From positions 2,852,001-2,916,000 of the forward strand of contig OZ244815.1 in assembly GCA_965220235.1 (NCBI GenBank): a stretch of 64,000 nt of DNA. The letters are read 5' to 3'. The DNA comes from Bin55 sp965220235 (lineage in GTDB: Bacteria > Pseudomonadota > Gammaproteobacteria > Pseudomonadales > Azotimanducaceae). Position 1 is the stretch's first letter, and every line of letters starts with the position of its first letter. The notes beneath the pieces are model-generated. The model was not told where the DNA came from and did not search any database. It worked only from the letters and a program-made list of their open reading frames with translations. The position numbers and the translations under genes are program-made. Of the stretch, positions 44,718 to 53,718 are shown piece by piece.

Positions 44718-45602
44718 ATGGAATTAGGCAAACTAGGTGTTTGGTATTTCACCGACGCGATGTCCGCATCCGATGCAGCAACCGCGGCCAAACGTATCGA
44801 AGATCTTGGGTACAGCGCTTTGTGGCTGCCAGAAACGGTCGGGCGCAATCCGTTCGCGCACGCCTCTTGGCTCTTAGCAAATACGACATCGCTCGTCATC
44901 GCGACGGGTATCGCCAACATCTACCATCGTGAACCTGGTGTGACACTCGCTGCCCAACTCACACTTGCCGAGCAAAGCGACGATCGGTTTCTACTAGGTC
45001 TAGGCGTTTCGCATAAACCGCTCGTTGAAGGACTGCGTGGATTGACCTACGGTAAACCAGTATCGACCATGCGGGATTACCTAATGAAAATGAAGGCTTC
45101 ACCCTACACTGCACCTCGAATGAGCGAACCACCGAGGACCGTGATAGCCGCACTCGGGCCGAAAATGCTCCAGCTCGCGGCATCCGAAGCCGATGGCGCA
45201 CATCCGTACTTCACGTCTCCGGACCACACAAAAATGGCAAGAGACACCATGGGACCTGAAGCTTGGTTATGTGTTGAGCAAAAAGTGATCATGGAAACCG
45301 ACCCGAGTAAAGCGCGTGCAGCTGCTCGTCGCGCTGCTTCGACTTACCAGGGATTACCTAACTACAGAAACAATTGGCTTCGCATGGGTCTAAGCGAAGC
45401 CGATATCAACGATGCTGGAAGTGATAAGTTCATCGATACCACCTTTTCGTGGGGCGATATCGATGCGATTCAAGAGCGCATCGACGAACACATGCAGGCT
45501 GGTGCGAATCACGTTTGTGTGCAACCTATACGCTCCGATGGCAACATTCAACAACCCGATTGGGATGCGCTTGAAGCACTTGCAAACTGGAGGATCAAAT
45601 GA
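44718..45602 (+). CDS. LLM-class (luciferase-like) oxidoreductase
   Basis: A 294-residue bacterial-luciferase-like TIM barrel. The N-terminus ELGKLGVWYFTDAMSA and DRFLLGLGVSHKPLVEGLRG fit the TIGR03620 group of F420- or flavin-dependent enzymes. Spacing to the crotonase is 21 bases; it overlaps the SDR by 4. The cofactor (FMN or F420) cannot be decided from sequence. Confidence 0.85.
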   Translation: MELGKLGVWYFTDAMSASDAATAAKRIEDLGYSALWLPETVGRNPFAHASWLLANTTSLVIATGIANIYHREPGVTLAAQLTLAEQSDDRFLLGLGVSHKPLVEGLRGLTYGKPVSTMRDYLMKMKASPYTAPRMSEPPRTVIAALGPKMLQLAASEADGAHPYFTSPDHTKMARDTMGPEAWLCVEQKVIMETDPSKARAAARRAASTYQGLPNYRNNWLRMGLSEADINDAGSDKFIDTTFSWGDIDAIQERIDEHMQAGANHVCVQPIRSDGNIQQPDWDALEALANWRIK

Positions 45603-46267
45603 GCAGATTTAACGGCGTAAACGTCACTGTGACCGGTGCGGCCGGCGTCCTCGGCATGGCTGTCGCGCAGGCGTTTCAGGATGAGGGCGCTACGGTGTCA
45701 GGCGTTGATGTTATCACTACGGATACACCGTTCCAGCTACATCAAGCTGATCTCATCAGCCCCGAAGACGCCCGACGTGTTATCGCCGAGATCGGTCGAA
45801 TTGATGTGTTGGCGAACATCGCAGGCGGTTTCACAATGGGTGATACGGTAGAAACGACCACGGACGAGACGTGGGATTTCATGTACAACCTCAACGCTCG
45901 AACGGTGCTAAACACAGTTAGAGCTGTAATTCCTCAAATGACGGAACGACGTCAAGGCAAGATCGTGAACGTCGGGGCGATCAACGCGCTAACCGGGGTC
46001 GGCAGAATGGCTGCGTATTCTGCGTCGAAAAGCGTCGTCATTCGATTGACGGAGAGTCTCGCAGAGGAGCTCAAGTCGAAACACATCAACGTGAACTGCG
46101 TTCTACCGAGCATCATCGATACGCCTCGAAATCGCGAAGATATGCCGAAAGCGAATTTCTCTGCTTGGGTAACACCAGAGGCAATGGCGCGCGTTGTTTT
46201 ATTTCTTGCGTCCAAGGATGCGGACCCAATCCACGGCGCGGCGCTCCCCGTCAAAGGACTTGCTTAG
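45599..46267 (+). CDS. SDR-family oxidoreductase
   Basis: A 222-residue SDR with VTGAAGVLGMAVA, ANIAGGFTMGD, and the active-site Tyr/Lys in AYSASKSVVIRL. It overlaps the LLM gene by 4 bases at its start and the flavin reductase stop by 4 bases on the other strand. A quinone- or 3-hydroxyacyl-type substrate is possible but not shown. Confidence 0.85.
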   Translation: MSRFNGVNVTVTGAAGVLGMAVAQAFQDEGATVSGVDVITTDTPFQLHQADLISPEDARRVIAEIGRIDVLANIAGGFTMGDTVETTTDETWDFMYNLNARTVLNTVRAVIPQMTERRQGKIVNVGAINALTGVGRMAAYSASKSVVIRLTESLAEELKSKHINVNCVLPSIIDTPRNREDMPKANFSAWVTPEAMARVVLFLASKDADPIHGAALPVKGLA

Positions 46268-46761
46268 CTAGGTTCCTCTGCGGGAGCAAAGTGTCCATAC
46301 GCTCCCTGAAAGAAGAGCAACGGACCGAGTTCCGGACGATCGACTTTTAATCCGCGAACGTCCGCGACCACGATCGTGTGATCACCAGCATCGTGTTCCG
46401 CACTTAGAGTACAGTCGATCGTTGCGATCACACCGTCTAGCGCAGGCGTACCTGTAGACGGATTCGTATGCCACGCAATATCGGCCACCTCCCCGATCAT
46501 TGCGAACGCATCACTCACCTCGCCTTGATCTTCGGCAAGTACGTTGATGCAGAACTTTCCCAAGCTTCGAATGCGCGGCCAGCTAGTGCTAGTTTTCTGC
46601 GGACAAAACAGAATGAGTGGTGGTTCGAGTGACAATGACACAAAAGATTGTGCGGCAAAGCCGACAAGTTCACCATCCTCATTGCCGCAAACCACCACGA
46701 CACCTGTCGCGAAATGACTGACAACATGACGGAATTCGGAAACGTCGAATCCTGACGACAC
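46264..46761 (-). CDS. flavin reductase-like (FMN-binding split barrel) protein
   Basis: A 165-residue flavin:NAD(P)H reductase-like protein: FRHVVSHFATGVVVVC, AAQSFVSLSLEPPLI, and GDHTIVVADVRGL with GAYGHF at the end. Such proteins deliver reduced flavin to monooxygenases, and the LLM gene across the strand is a possible partner. GTG at 46761 is chosen because it places the FRH motif near the start; a TTG at 46824 is possible. Confidence 0.83.
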   Translation of the reverse strand: MSSGFDVSEFRHVVSHFATGVVVVCGNEDGELVGFAAQSFVSLSLEPPLILFCPQKTSTSWPRIRSLGKFCINVLAEDQGEVSDAFAMIGEVADIAWHTNPSTGTPALDGVIATIDCTLSAEHDAGDHTIVVADVRGLKVDRPELGPLLFFQGAYGHFAPAEEPS

Positions 46762-46830
46762 CTGGTGACCTATACACAAAACAAATAAACCGCGCGTATT
46801 TTGCGCTTTAGCTCGGATCCGCAAGCATCT

Positions 46831-48306
46831 CTACGCCGCTTCTTCGTATGGATATAGCTCAACTAGGGGTGAGGATCTGCCATCTGATTGAACAATGCGA
46901 CAGTGTTCACGTTGCAGTTCACGAGGTTCATTAACACCACAAGAGTGCGCGATGATCGCCAGTTCCTTGCGAATTCCCATCGCGTACTGATATACCCGTT
47001 CGGCTTTGTCAACCGGATCCAGACCTCTTTGTAGTCGCTTATTGTGTGTGGTGATGCCGGTCGGGCAGGTGTTCTTATTGCACTGTAAAGCTTGTATGCA
47101 ACCGAGGGCAAACATGAATCCGCGTGCCGTAGCAACAAAGTCAGCACCCGCACACACGGCCCATGCCACCTCAGTTGGTGTAATCATCTTTCCGCTTGCA
47201 ATCACCCTTATCCGGTCCCGCAATCCATGTCGGGTTAGCGTGTCAACTACGACTGGCAAACTCTCGCGGATCGGGATTCCGACATTGTCGATCAAACTCA
47301 TAGGTGCAGCACCGGTGCCACCGTCAGCGCTATCCACTGTAATAAAGTCAGGCGCTGATTCCTCACCGCGTTCGCGAATGAGCATGCATAGCTCGTCTAG
47401 CCAAGCAAATGAACCCATAACAGTTTTAAACCCTGTCGGTTTACGTGTGATCGATCGAATGCGATTTACGAAGTCGAGGAGGTCCGAGAGTGAATTGACT
47501 TCGATGTGACGGTTTGGAGAGATCGATGCTTGGTGAACCGGAATCTTTCGAACTGCGGCAATTTCTTCGGTTACTTTCACCGCCGGTAAGATGCCACCCT
47601 TTCCAGGTTTTGCGCCCTGAGAGATCTTTATTTCGAACATTCGAACTTGCTCATGCGCCGCGACGTCCTCTAGCAGCTTTTCACTTAAGTTGCCGTTGTC
47701 ATCGCGTACACCATATTTCGCGGTACCGATTTGAAACACCACGTTCCCACCAGCATTCAGGTGGTGTTCGGATAGACCCCCTTCACCAGTATTGAGCCAG
47801 ATTTCCGCACGTTTTGTTCCTTCCGCGAGCGCAGTCAATGCCGGCGTCGATATCGCGCCGAAACTCATAGCCGAAGCATTGAATATATAGCGTTGAAGAA
47901 ACGGAAAGTCAGTGTACGGACCAATAATCAGAGGCGTAATCTCCCGGTTCTCCTCCTCTAAAGTAGGGAACATTGTGTTTGCGAAAATAACTGTACCTAC
48001 CGGTCTTAAATCGCGAGTTGAGCCAAACGCAGTCGTGTTATCTGTGTTTTTCGCCGCGCGATAAACCCATGTGCGTTCCGCGCGATTGAAAGGCAATTCC
48101 TCCCTATCCATCGCGAAGAAATACTGGCGAAAGAATTCCCCAAGCGTCTCAAATAGATAGCGAAATCTCCCTATGACCGGGTAATTTCGCCGAATTGCGT
48201 GTGACGTCTGACTCCGATCGATGAGGTACAGAACCACCACAATCAACGTAGCTATCCCCAGTACAAATATGAAGATCTGCACCAAGACGTCGATAAGACT
48301 AATCAT
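46831..48306 (-). CDS. FMN-binding glutamate synthase family protein
   Basis: A 491-residue protein with an N-terminal membrane helix (VQIFIFVLGIATLIVVVLYLI) and a GltB-like FMN domain: NASAMSFGAIST, GTAKYGVRDDNG, KPGKGGILPA, GGTGAAP, and the cysteine cluster CIQALQCNKNTCPTG. It lacks the amidotransferase and FAD subunits of GltBD. Membrane-attached homologues exist widely, with unknown physiological donor. Its leader has a small perfect hairpin. Confidence 0.9.
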   Translation of the reverse strand: MISLIDVLVQIFIFVLGIATLIVVVLYLIDRSQTSHAIRRNYPVIGRFRYLFETLGEFFRQYFFAMDREELPFNRAERTWVYRAAKNTDNTTAFGSTRDLRPVGTVIFANTMFPTLEEENREITPLIIGPYTDFPFLQRYIFNASAMSFGAISTPALTALAEGTKRAEIWLNTGEGGLSEHHLNAGGNVVFQIGTAKYGVRDDNGNLSEKLLEDVAAHEQVRMFEIKISQGAKPGKGGILPAVKVTEEIAAVRKIPVHQASISPNRHIEVNSLSDLLDFVNRIRSITRKPTGFKTVMGSFAWLDELCMLIRERGEESAPDFITVDSADGGTGAAPMSLIDNVGIPIRESLPVVVDTLTRHGLRDRIRVIASGKMITPTEVAWAVCAGADFVATARGFMFALGCIQALQCNKNTCPTGITTHNKRLQRGLDPVDKAERVYQYAMGIRKELAIIAHSCGVNEPRELQREHCRIVQSDGRSSPLVELYPYEEAA

Positions 48307-48644
48307 TCGATTTCTCCTTGTAGGCGGTCATCATGTGCAACATGATGCTGGACTCGCTCAACAATTACACCGTGTAGTGATTCGGTTTTCCAGTGGTGGA
48401 GCATTCTCGCTTCCTACTAAGTAAGACCGAATGCAGCTGTTCATTGCACACGGCGATGTACACGGTATCAACGGCCAAAAATCGAAATTGCGTCAGCTTC
48501 TATCCAGAGCTCGTAAGATTGCGGGTCTTCGTTCTTTCAGCAAAACGGCGATCGTCCTACCGATCGATCTAATAAGGGAATCCGTCGCGTCCGGTCAACC
48601 TAGTACTCCGTCAGTTTTGGGTCAATGGCTTCGGTCATAACGAA
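48307..48644. other. gene-poor stretch before DUF5916 gene, with hairpin
   Basis: 338 bases with no supported coding frame; a 69-codon frame at 48431 has neither ribosome site nor recognisable sequence. A perfect hairpin catcatgt-gca-acatgatg lies at 48329-48347, in the leader of the glutamate-synthase-like gene. Confidence 0.4.
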
Positions 48645-50786
48645 ATGGTTATGAGACTTACCGCTCACTTCTGCAAGTTTCTCCTATGCAGCACATGCGT
48701 GACTTTCACGTTCGCAGAGCGTGCAGACGATCCACGGCCACGTGCACAAGCACAGTACCTCTCCATTGCGCCATTTGTAGACGGGATCATCGAAGGTGAT
48801 CCAGCTTGGGACGACCTTACCGCGTTGTCTGATTTCACCCAGACGATTCCAAACAACGGTACCCCAGCAACATTGGACACGAAGGTCTACGTGGGTTACA
48901 CCGATGACGCGTTGCACATCGCATTCATTGCGTACGAGGATGACCTAAACGATATGAAGCCCTCGAGTGCTGGCTGGGAATCTGATGCAGTTGTCGTCGT
49001 CATCGATCCATATCAGAGCGAGTTAACAGGAGTAGCGTTCTCCACCAACCAAACCGGCGTCGAATGGGACGCATCATTATTTAATGGAAACACTGATTGG
49101 AACTGGTCAACCGTTTGGAAGGCCGAGGCGAAGGTCAATGACGACAACTGGAGCGTTGAAATGGTCATACCGTTCACGTCGCTTCAATACCCAAGGCAGG
49201 AGGTCCAATCTTGGGGCATCAACTTTAGTCGTTACGTTAGAAGTCGCAATGAAAACTCCACGTGGGCAGCGATACCTCGTCAGTTCTCAGTATGGCGACT
49301 CGGACTAGCTGGCACGATCGAGAACATTAGACCTCCTCCATCCAAGCGCAATGTCAGATTCAATCCTTATCTCATCGCCTCACAAGGAGAGGGGCGTGAC
49401 GCAGATTTGGTCGATCGCTCAGACTTCGGCTTCGATGTGCTCTATTCGTTGACACCAACACTCAACTTCACCGCAACGTTTAACACAGATTTCGCCCAGG
49501 TCGAATCAGACCGGCTGCAAATCAATACTGGTCGCTTCAGTCTGTTTTTTCCTGAAACCCGCCCATTTTTTCTTGAGAATAGCGCGCTTTTCACAATCGG
49601 TGTACCACGAGAGACGCTCGTATTTCATAGTAGAAGAATCGGTATTGCGCGCGATGGTACCCGTTTGCCTATGGATGGTGGAATCAAACTAGCCGGACAT
49701 GTAGGACGACAAAATGAAGTCGGCTTTATGTATTTACGGGCTGACCACGCAACCTTCGAAGGGGACGAGGATTTTGCAGTGGCTAGATATAGTCGTACAT
49801 TGACGAATCGATCCAAATTTGGGATTCTCGCTACGAATCGCGACTCGGACGCATACCAATCTCAAACTTTTGCGGGTGATCTACAGTGGGGTATAGGTGA
49901 GTACGGCGAAATCCGATCATTCATTGCAACCTCGCACGCTAACGATGGCGTTGAACGCGACGATGAATACTCCTTCGCGATTTATGGGAGCTACAACTCA
50001 ACGAAATGGCGGTCTAGTGCAAGCTATCACGAAGTCGGCGCAGGATTCAATCCAGCGATGGGGTTCGTACAGCGACGAAATTCCAGAAAAATGCATGTCG
50101 CGTCTCGGAGAGCGTTCCCAATGAACGGTAAGTGGGGATTGCGCGAATGGCAACCGCGAGGCAATTACACGGCATACTGGGATTTCGATGGATATAAGGA
50201 GAGCGGATACCTGCAGCTCGAGAATTATTTAGTGTGGCAAAACGGCGCCAACTTTTCTACCGCGCTTATCGTCGCTGAAGAAGGTGTCCGTTCCCCGTTC
50301 TATATCGTTGGCGAGGAAGTACTGGTAGGCGAGTATGAGTCAACTGAATTGAATATCGCTGTAAATAGTCCATTCGATCGACGATGGGGTATTGGAGGTG
50401 CATTCAGTATCGGCGGTTTCTATCAAGGCGATCGCACTGGTCTCGGTCTCTGGTCGAATTACACCTTTAATGAGCACCTGAACATGTCGCTAGGTTACAA
50501 CTTAAGCGAAGTCGATTTTCCTAATCTCAGTGAACCCTTTGACTACTCCCTGACTAGCTTCGGATTCCGCGCAGCATTTACGCCGAGATTTACCCTCGCG
50601 GGGCAACTGCAGTACAACGATGCTGACGATATATTGTCGGCAAACTTACGTTTCGCGTGGCTCAGGACTGCGAGTACGGGTTTCTATCTCGTGTATAGCG
50701 AAGTTGACGATGGTAGGTTTACGGATAGTTCCCGTCGACGGTCAATCGTGCTGAAATACAGCCACATGTTTGACATGAACTTCTAG
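48645..50786 (+). CDS. DUF5916 / carbohydrate-binding-like outer-membrane protein
   Basis: A 713-residue exported protein. The signal peptide (FCKFLLCSTCVTFTFAE) is followed by a CBM9-like beta-sandwich (FVDGIIEGDPAWDDL, DDALHIAFIAYE), and then the DUF5916 region FNTDFAQVESDRLQINTGR with PETRPFFLENSALF. The C-terminal half is a 16-strand-like barrel ending in MFDMNF. ATG at 48645 and 48651 are both possible. The family is often found with TonB systems for glycan or hydrolysis products; no such partner is adjacent. Confidence 0.85.
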   Translation: MVMRLTAHFCKFLLCSTCVTFTFAERADDPRPRAQAQYLSIAPFVDGIIEGDPAWDDLTALSDFTQTIPNNGTPATLDTKVYVGYTDDALHIAFIAYEDDLNDMKPSSAGWESDAVVVVIDPYQSELTGVAFSTNQTGVEWDASLFNGNTDWNWSTVWKAEAKVNDDNWSVEMVIPFTSLQYPRQEVQSWGINFSRYVRSRNENSTWAAIPRQFSVWRLGLAGTIENIRPPPSKRNVRFNPYLIASQGEGRDADLVDRSDFGFDVLYSLTPTLNFTATFNTDFAQVESDRLQINTGRFSLFFPETRPFFLENSALFTIGVPRETLVFHSRRIGIARDGTRLPMDGGIKLAGHVGRQNEVGFMYLRADHATFEGDEDFAVARYSRTLTNRSKFGILATNRDSDAYQSQTFAGDLQWGIGEYGEIRSFIATSHANDGVERDDEYSFAIYGSYNSTKWRSSASYHEVGAGFNPAMGFVQRRNSRKMHVASRRAFPMNGKWGLREWQPRGNYTAYWDFDGYKESGYLQLENYLVWQNGANFSTALIVAEEGVRSPFYIVGEEVLVGEYESTELNIAVNSPFDRRWGIGGAFSIGGFYQGDRTGLGLWSNYTFNEHLNMSLGYNLSEVDFPNLSEPFDYSLTSFGFRAAFTPRFTLAGQLQYNDADDILSANLRFAWLRTASTGFYLVYSEVDDGRFTDSSRRRSIVLKYSHMFDMNF

Positions 50787-50826
50787 TCGTGTTGCTAGCG
50801 GCATTTCGAACTTTTTTCGCGTAGGT

Positions 50827-50846
50827 ACACCGTTACTGAACGGTGT
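50827..50846 (+). terminator. weak hairpin after DUF5916 gene
   Basis: Stem acaccgtt/aacggtgt with loop actg, 41 bases after the stop. It lacks a T-run, so termination is doubtful. Confidence 0.35.
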
Positions 50847-50908
50847 TTCACGTTCCTAGGCCTCGTGGATAATCGCGTGCTTTAAGTTATGACGGCGTAC
50901 GCCTAATC

Positions 50909-51847
50909 GTGCCTTTACTTAGTGAATACCGCGCCCTTCTGGACCAGTTGGCCGAAGCCGACGCGCCACCGCTTACGGAGATGCCTATAGATGCCGCTCG
51001 GGCGATGTTTCGCGTCGCTCAACCAACACGTCCAGATATCGTCGTCGGCAACATCATCGAACGAACCATTGAAGGTCGGAATGGTTCAATTCCAATTCGG
51101 GTCTACGTACCGGACGGGACCGGTCCATTTCCTGTCACAATGATGTTTCATGGAGGCGGTTGGGTTATTGGCGACTTAGAGACTGTCGATGCACAGTCAC
51201 GTCAGGTATGCAACCAGGTAGGTTGTGTCGTTGTGGCAGTTGATTACCGACTTGCTCCTGAACATCGATTTCCCGCTGCTGCGGAGGATTGCTACGATGC
51301 AACGGTGTGGACCTACGAGAACGCTTCTAATCTCGGCGCTGACTCAACTTTGCTCGCAGTCGCAGGGGATAGTGCCGGTGGCAATTTAGCCGCAGTAGTC
51401 ACACAGATGGCACGCGACAACGAGGGACCACCTTTGGTTTTTCAGTTACTCGTTTATCCAGTTACAAACGGTCATGTTTTTGATACGGACTCCTATCGTG
51501 AGAATTCCGACGGCTACATGCTCACCGCGGATTCAATGCACTGGTTCTGGGATCACTACGCGGACGCTAGTGAACGCTCTAATCCCTACGCGTCACCGCT
51601 TTGTGCTACTGACCTTTCGAATTTGCCTCCCGCGTTGATTCAGGTCGCCGAGTTCGACCCACTTCGCGATGAAGGACTTCAATATGCTGAAGCACTGCAA
51701 GCCGCTGGTGTCGGCGTGCAGTCACGATGTTATGAGGGATTCATTCATGGGTTCTTCTCGCACTTTGATACTGTACCGCCAACGCATGTTGCAATGGATG
51801 ATGCTTGCATGGCTTTACAAGATGTTTTTAATCGCGAACGGAAGTAG
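50909..51847 (+). CDS. alpha/beta hydrolase fold-3 esterase (HSL family)
   Basis: A 312-residue hormone-sensitive-lipase-type esterase. MMFHGGGWVIGD is the HGGG oxyanion motif, VDYRLAPEHRFPAAAED is typical, and the nucleophile is in AGDSAGGNLAA. A His in FIHGFFSH completes the triad. GTG start at 50909 before PLLSEYRALL. It is followed by an SDR 6 bases later. Confidence 0.9.
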   Translation: MPLLSEYRALLDQLAEADAPPLTEMPIDAARAMFRVAQPTRPDIVVGNIIERTIEGRNGSIPIRVYVPDGTGPFPVTMMFHGGGWVIGDLETVDAQSRQVCNQVGCVVVAVDYRLAPEHRFPAAAEDCYDATVWTYENASNLGADSTLLAVAGDSAGGNLAAVVTQMARDNEGPPLVFQLLVYPVTNGHVFDTDSYRENSDGYMLTADSMHWFWDHYADASERSNPYASPLCATDLSNLPPALIQVAEFDPLRDEGLQYAEALQAAGVGVQSRCYEGFIHGFFSHFDTVPPTHVAMDDACMALQDVFNRERK

Positions 51848-51853
51848 AAAATC

Positions 51854-52576
51854 GTGAAAACAGCAGTCGTCATTGGCGTCGGCCCGTTAAACGGACTCGG
51901 CGCACAACTTTCTGTCCGATTTGCACGACGAGGACTACGCACATTCGTTGCTGGTAGGACCCAAACAAGCGTCGACGCAGTTGTCGCACATATCCAAGAA
52001 CAAGGCGATGACGCTATCGGTGTAGCGACTGACGCGCGCGAACCAGAGTCGATTTCTGCACTATTTGATGCGGCTACGGCTGGTGAGAATGATCTAACGC
52101 TAGCGATCTATAACGCGGGAAACAACACTCCCGGTCGTATAGCCGATATGGACCCAGGGTACTTCGAGGCGAGCTGGCGAACTTGCTGTTTCGGCGGTTT
52201 TCTTTTTGCGCAACAAGCTGTGAATCGAATGTCATCAAGTGGCGGTACATTGCTTTTCACCGGCGCAAGCGCGTCAATGCGGGGTCGCGCAAACTTCGGC
52301 GCGTTCAATTCCGGTAAAGGTGCGTTACGGTTAATGGCACAAGCGCTGGCCAAAGAATGTGGATCAGACGGCATTCATGTAGGGCACGTTGTTATTGACG
52401 GGCCGATTGGTGGCGACAAGATCATCAAGGGAATCCCACAATACGCCGAGCAAATCGGCGAGGCGGGATTGATCGATCTTCAAGGAATCGTTGACGCGTA
52501 CGAATACTTGTACGATCAACCGCGACGAGCGTGGAGTTTCGAAGTTGACGTGCGTACTTCGATCGAAAAGTGGTGA
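51854..52576 (+). CDS. SDR-family protein without catalytic Tyr
   Basis: A 240-residue SDR with IGVGPLNGLGAQLSVRFA as cofactor loop and NAGNNTPG. The active-site segment reads FGAFNSGKGALRL: Lys is present but the Tyr four residues before it is Phe. A different catalytic mechanism, or a non-catalytic role, is possible. GTG start, 6 bases after the esterase stop; cotranscribed with it. Confidence 0.82.
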   Translation: MKTAVVIGVGPLNGLGAQLSVRFARRGLRTFVAGRTQTSVDAVVAHIQEQGDDAIGVATDAREPESISALFDAATAGENDLTLAIYNAGNNTPGRIADMDPGYFEASWRTCCFGGFLFAQQAVNRMSSSGGTLLFTGASASMRGRANFGAFNSGKGALRLMAQALAKECGSDGIHVGHVVIDGPIGGDKIIKGIPQYAEQIGEAGLIDLQGIVDAYEYLYDQPRRAWSFEVDVRTSIEKW

Positions 52577-52660
52577 TTCGAGCGTTTTTAAGGGCGAGAA
52601 GTAAACGCTCAATGTCTCGTTATCGACGCTAGCAATCACTAAAAAGTAAAACGAATAAAA

Positions 52661-52683
52661 AAGCCGCGGAATCCGCGGCTTTT
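52661..52683. terminator. bidirectional Rho-independent terminator
   Basis: Perfect 9-bp stem aagccgcgg/ccgcggctt with loop aat, A-rich to the left and T-rich to the right. It separates the SDR (+) from the MaoC pair (-), which converge on it. Confidence 0.9.
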
Positions 52684-52698
52684 GCTTGACTTTGAGTT

Positions 52699-53106
52699 TT
52701 AGTCCACTCGAGCTTGCGCGGTTCCGTTGGCAACCTCAATCCCGTCCTGGTTTGTTGTTGAAACCGTAAGACTGACTAATCCGTCTTCGATCGACTCTAC
52801 GGTGGCGGTTGATTGCAACGTATCCCCGGGAAACACTTGACTAGTGAATCGAACACCAAATTCCGTCAGGCGACCATCGCCGACGTAGTTTGTCAACATG
52901 CGTCCAGTTAATCCCATCGTCAGCATACCGTGAGCAAAAACTGTTGGATAGCCGGCGACCTTCGTCGCAAAGGGTTCGTCAGTATGTACTGGGTTGTAAT
53001 CGCCTGACGCACCGGCGTACATCACGATTTGAGTGCGTTTTAAATCTTCAACGACCGTTTCCGTGTAAGTGTCGCCTACGTTTAGCTCGCTTGCTTTCAG
53101 TGTCAT
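52699..53106 (-). CDS. MaoC-like dehydratase, second subunit
   Basis: A 135-residue hot-dog protein with the hydratase-2 core GDYNPVHTDEPFA (the Asp/His catalytic pair) and VFAHGMLTMGLTG. It is the catalytic half of an R-specific enoyl-CoA hydratase. Nine bases after the larger MaoC gene, so they are one operon and probably one heterodimer. Confidence 0.87.
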   Translation of the reverse strand: MTLKASELNVGDTYTETVVEDLKRTQIVMYAGASGDYNPVHTDEPFATKVAGYPTVFAHGMLTMGLTGRMLTNYVGDGRLTEFGVRFTSQVFPGDTLQSTATVESIEDGLVSLTVSTTNQDGIEVANGTAQARVD

Positions 53107-53115
53107 CTTATTCTC

Positions 53116-53658
53116 CTACTTCTGATCGACTGGTCGTTCGGTAGATACGCCGACACTTGTTGCGGTGACGACCAATTCACCATTCTGATCTCTGTATTCA
53201 GTGACAGACTCACGAAATACCAACTTCCCTGAACGTCGTCCAACGCGTTCCCACGTTTCACCGGGTCTGGATGAAGCAGTTAAGACATCCCCTACTCTTG
53301 GATGTCGATGATAGACGTAGCGCTGTTCCGCGTGTAAGCCACCGCCTCCACCACCTTGCCGTTTCTTTCCATAGTCTTCTCCCGATCCGCTTTCCTCGCT
53401 CTTGGGTGCTTCACGTCGGATCGCGCTCGTGGGATTCGAACCTGATCCCATCCAACCGATGCCATCCATACGTGGACGTAGCCCGTAGGTTGGATCAAAC
53501 TGCGCGCTTGCCTGAACAAACGTAGGTGGAGCGATGATCGCCCCGGGTTCCGCGTTCGCGGCGTAGTCCTTGTCGTAGTAGATTTGATTGCCGTCACCGA
53601 TTGACCGAGCGAACATCATGATGTGACTCGCCTCAATCGAGAATTTATCAACTGCCAT
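53116..53658 (-). CDS. MaoC-like N-terminal (FAS1-type) subunit
   Basis: A 180-residue hot-dog protein of the MaoC N-terminal type: SHIMMFARSIGDGNQIYY and IAPPTF, with no GDYNPVH catalytic motif. It carries a Gly-rich insert (residues about 100-110, GGGGG). Such proteins pair with a catalytic MaoC subunit, as in HadAB or ChsH1/H2 of actinobacteria, and widen the acyl pocket. Operon with the next gene. Confidence 0.82.
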   Translation of the reverse strand: MAVDKFSIEASHIMMFARSIGDGNQIYYDKDYAANAEPGAIIAPPTFVQASAQFDPTYGLRPRMDGIGWMGSGSNPTSAIRREAPKSEESGSGEDYGKKRQGGGGGGLHAEQRYVYHRHPRVGDVLTASSRPGETWERVGRRSGKLVFRESVTEYRDQNGELVVTATSVGVSTERPVDQK

Positions 53659-53718
53659 TTTTCCTCCTTGCTGGTTAGATGGATTTTCGCGCTGAAATTT
53701 CGTCGTTTCGAAACTTCG

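Noticed and set aside
48431..48640. 69-codon frame before the DUF5916 gene
   Set aside because: No ribosome site and no recognised sequence.
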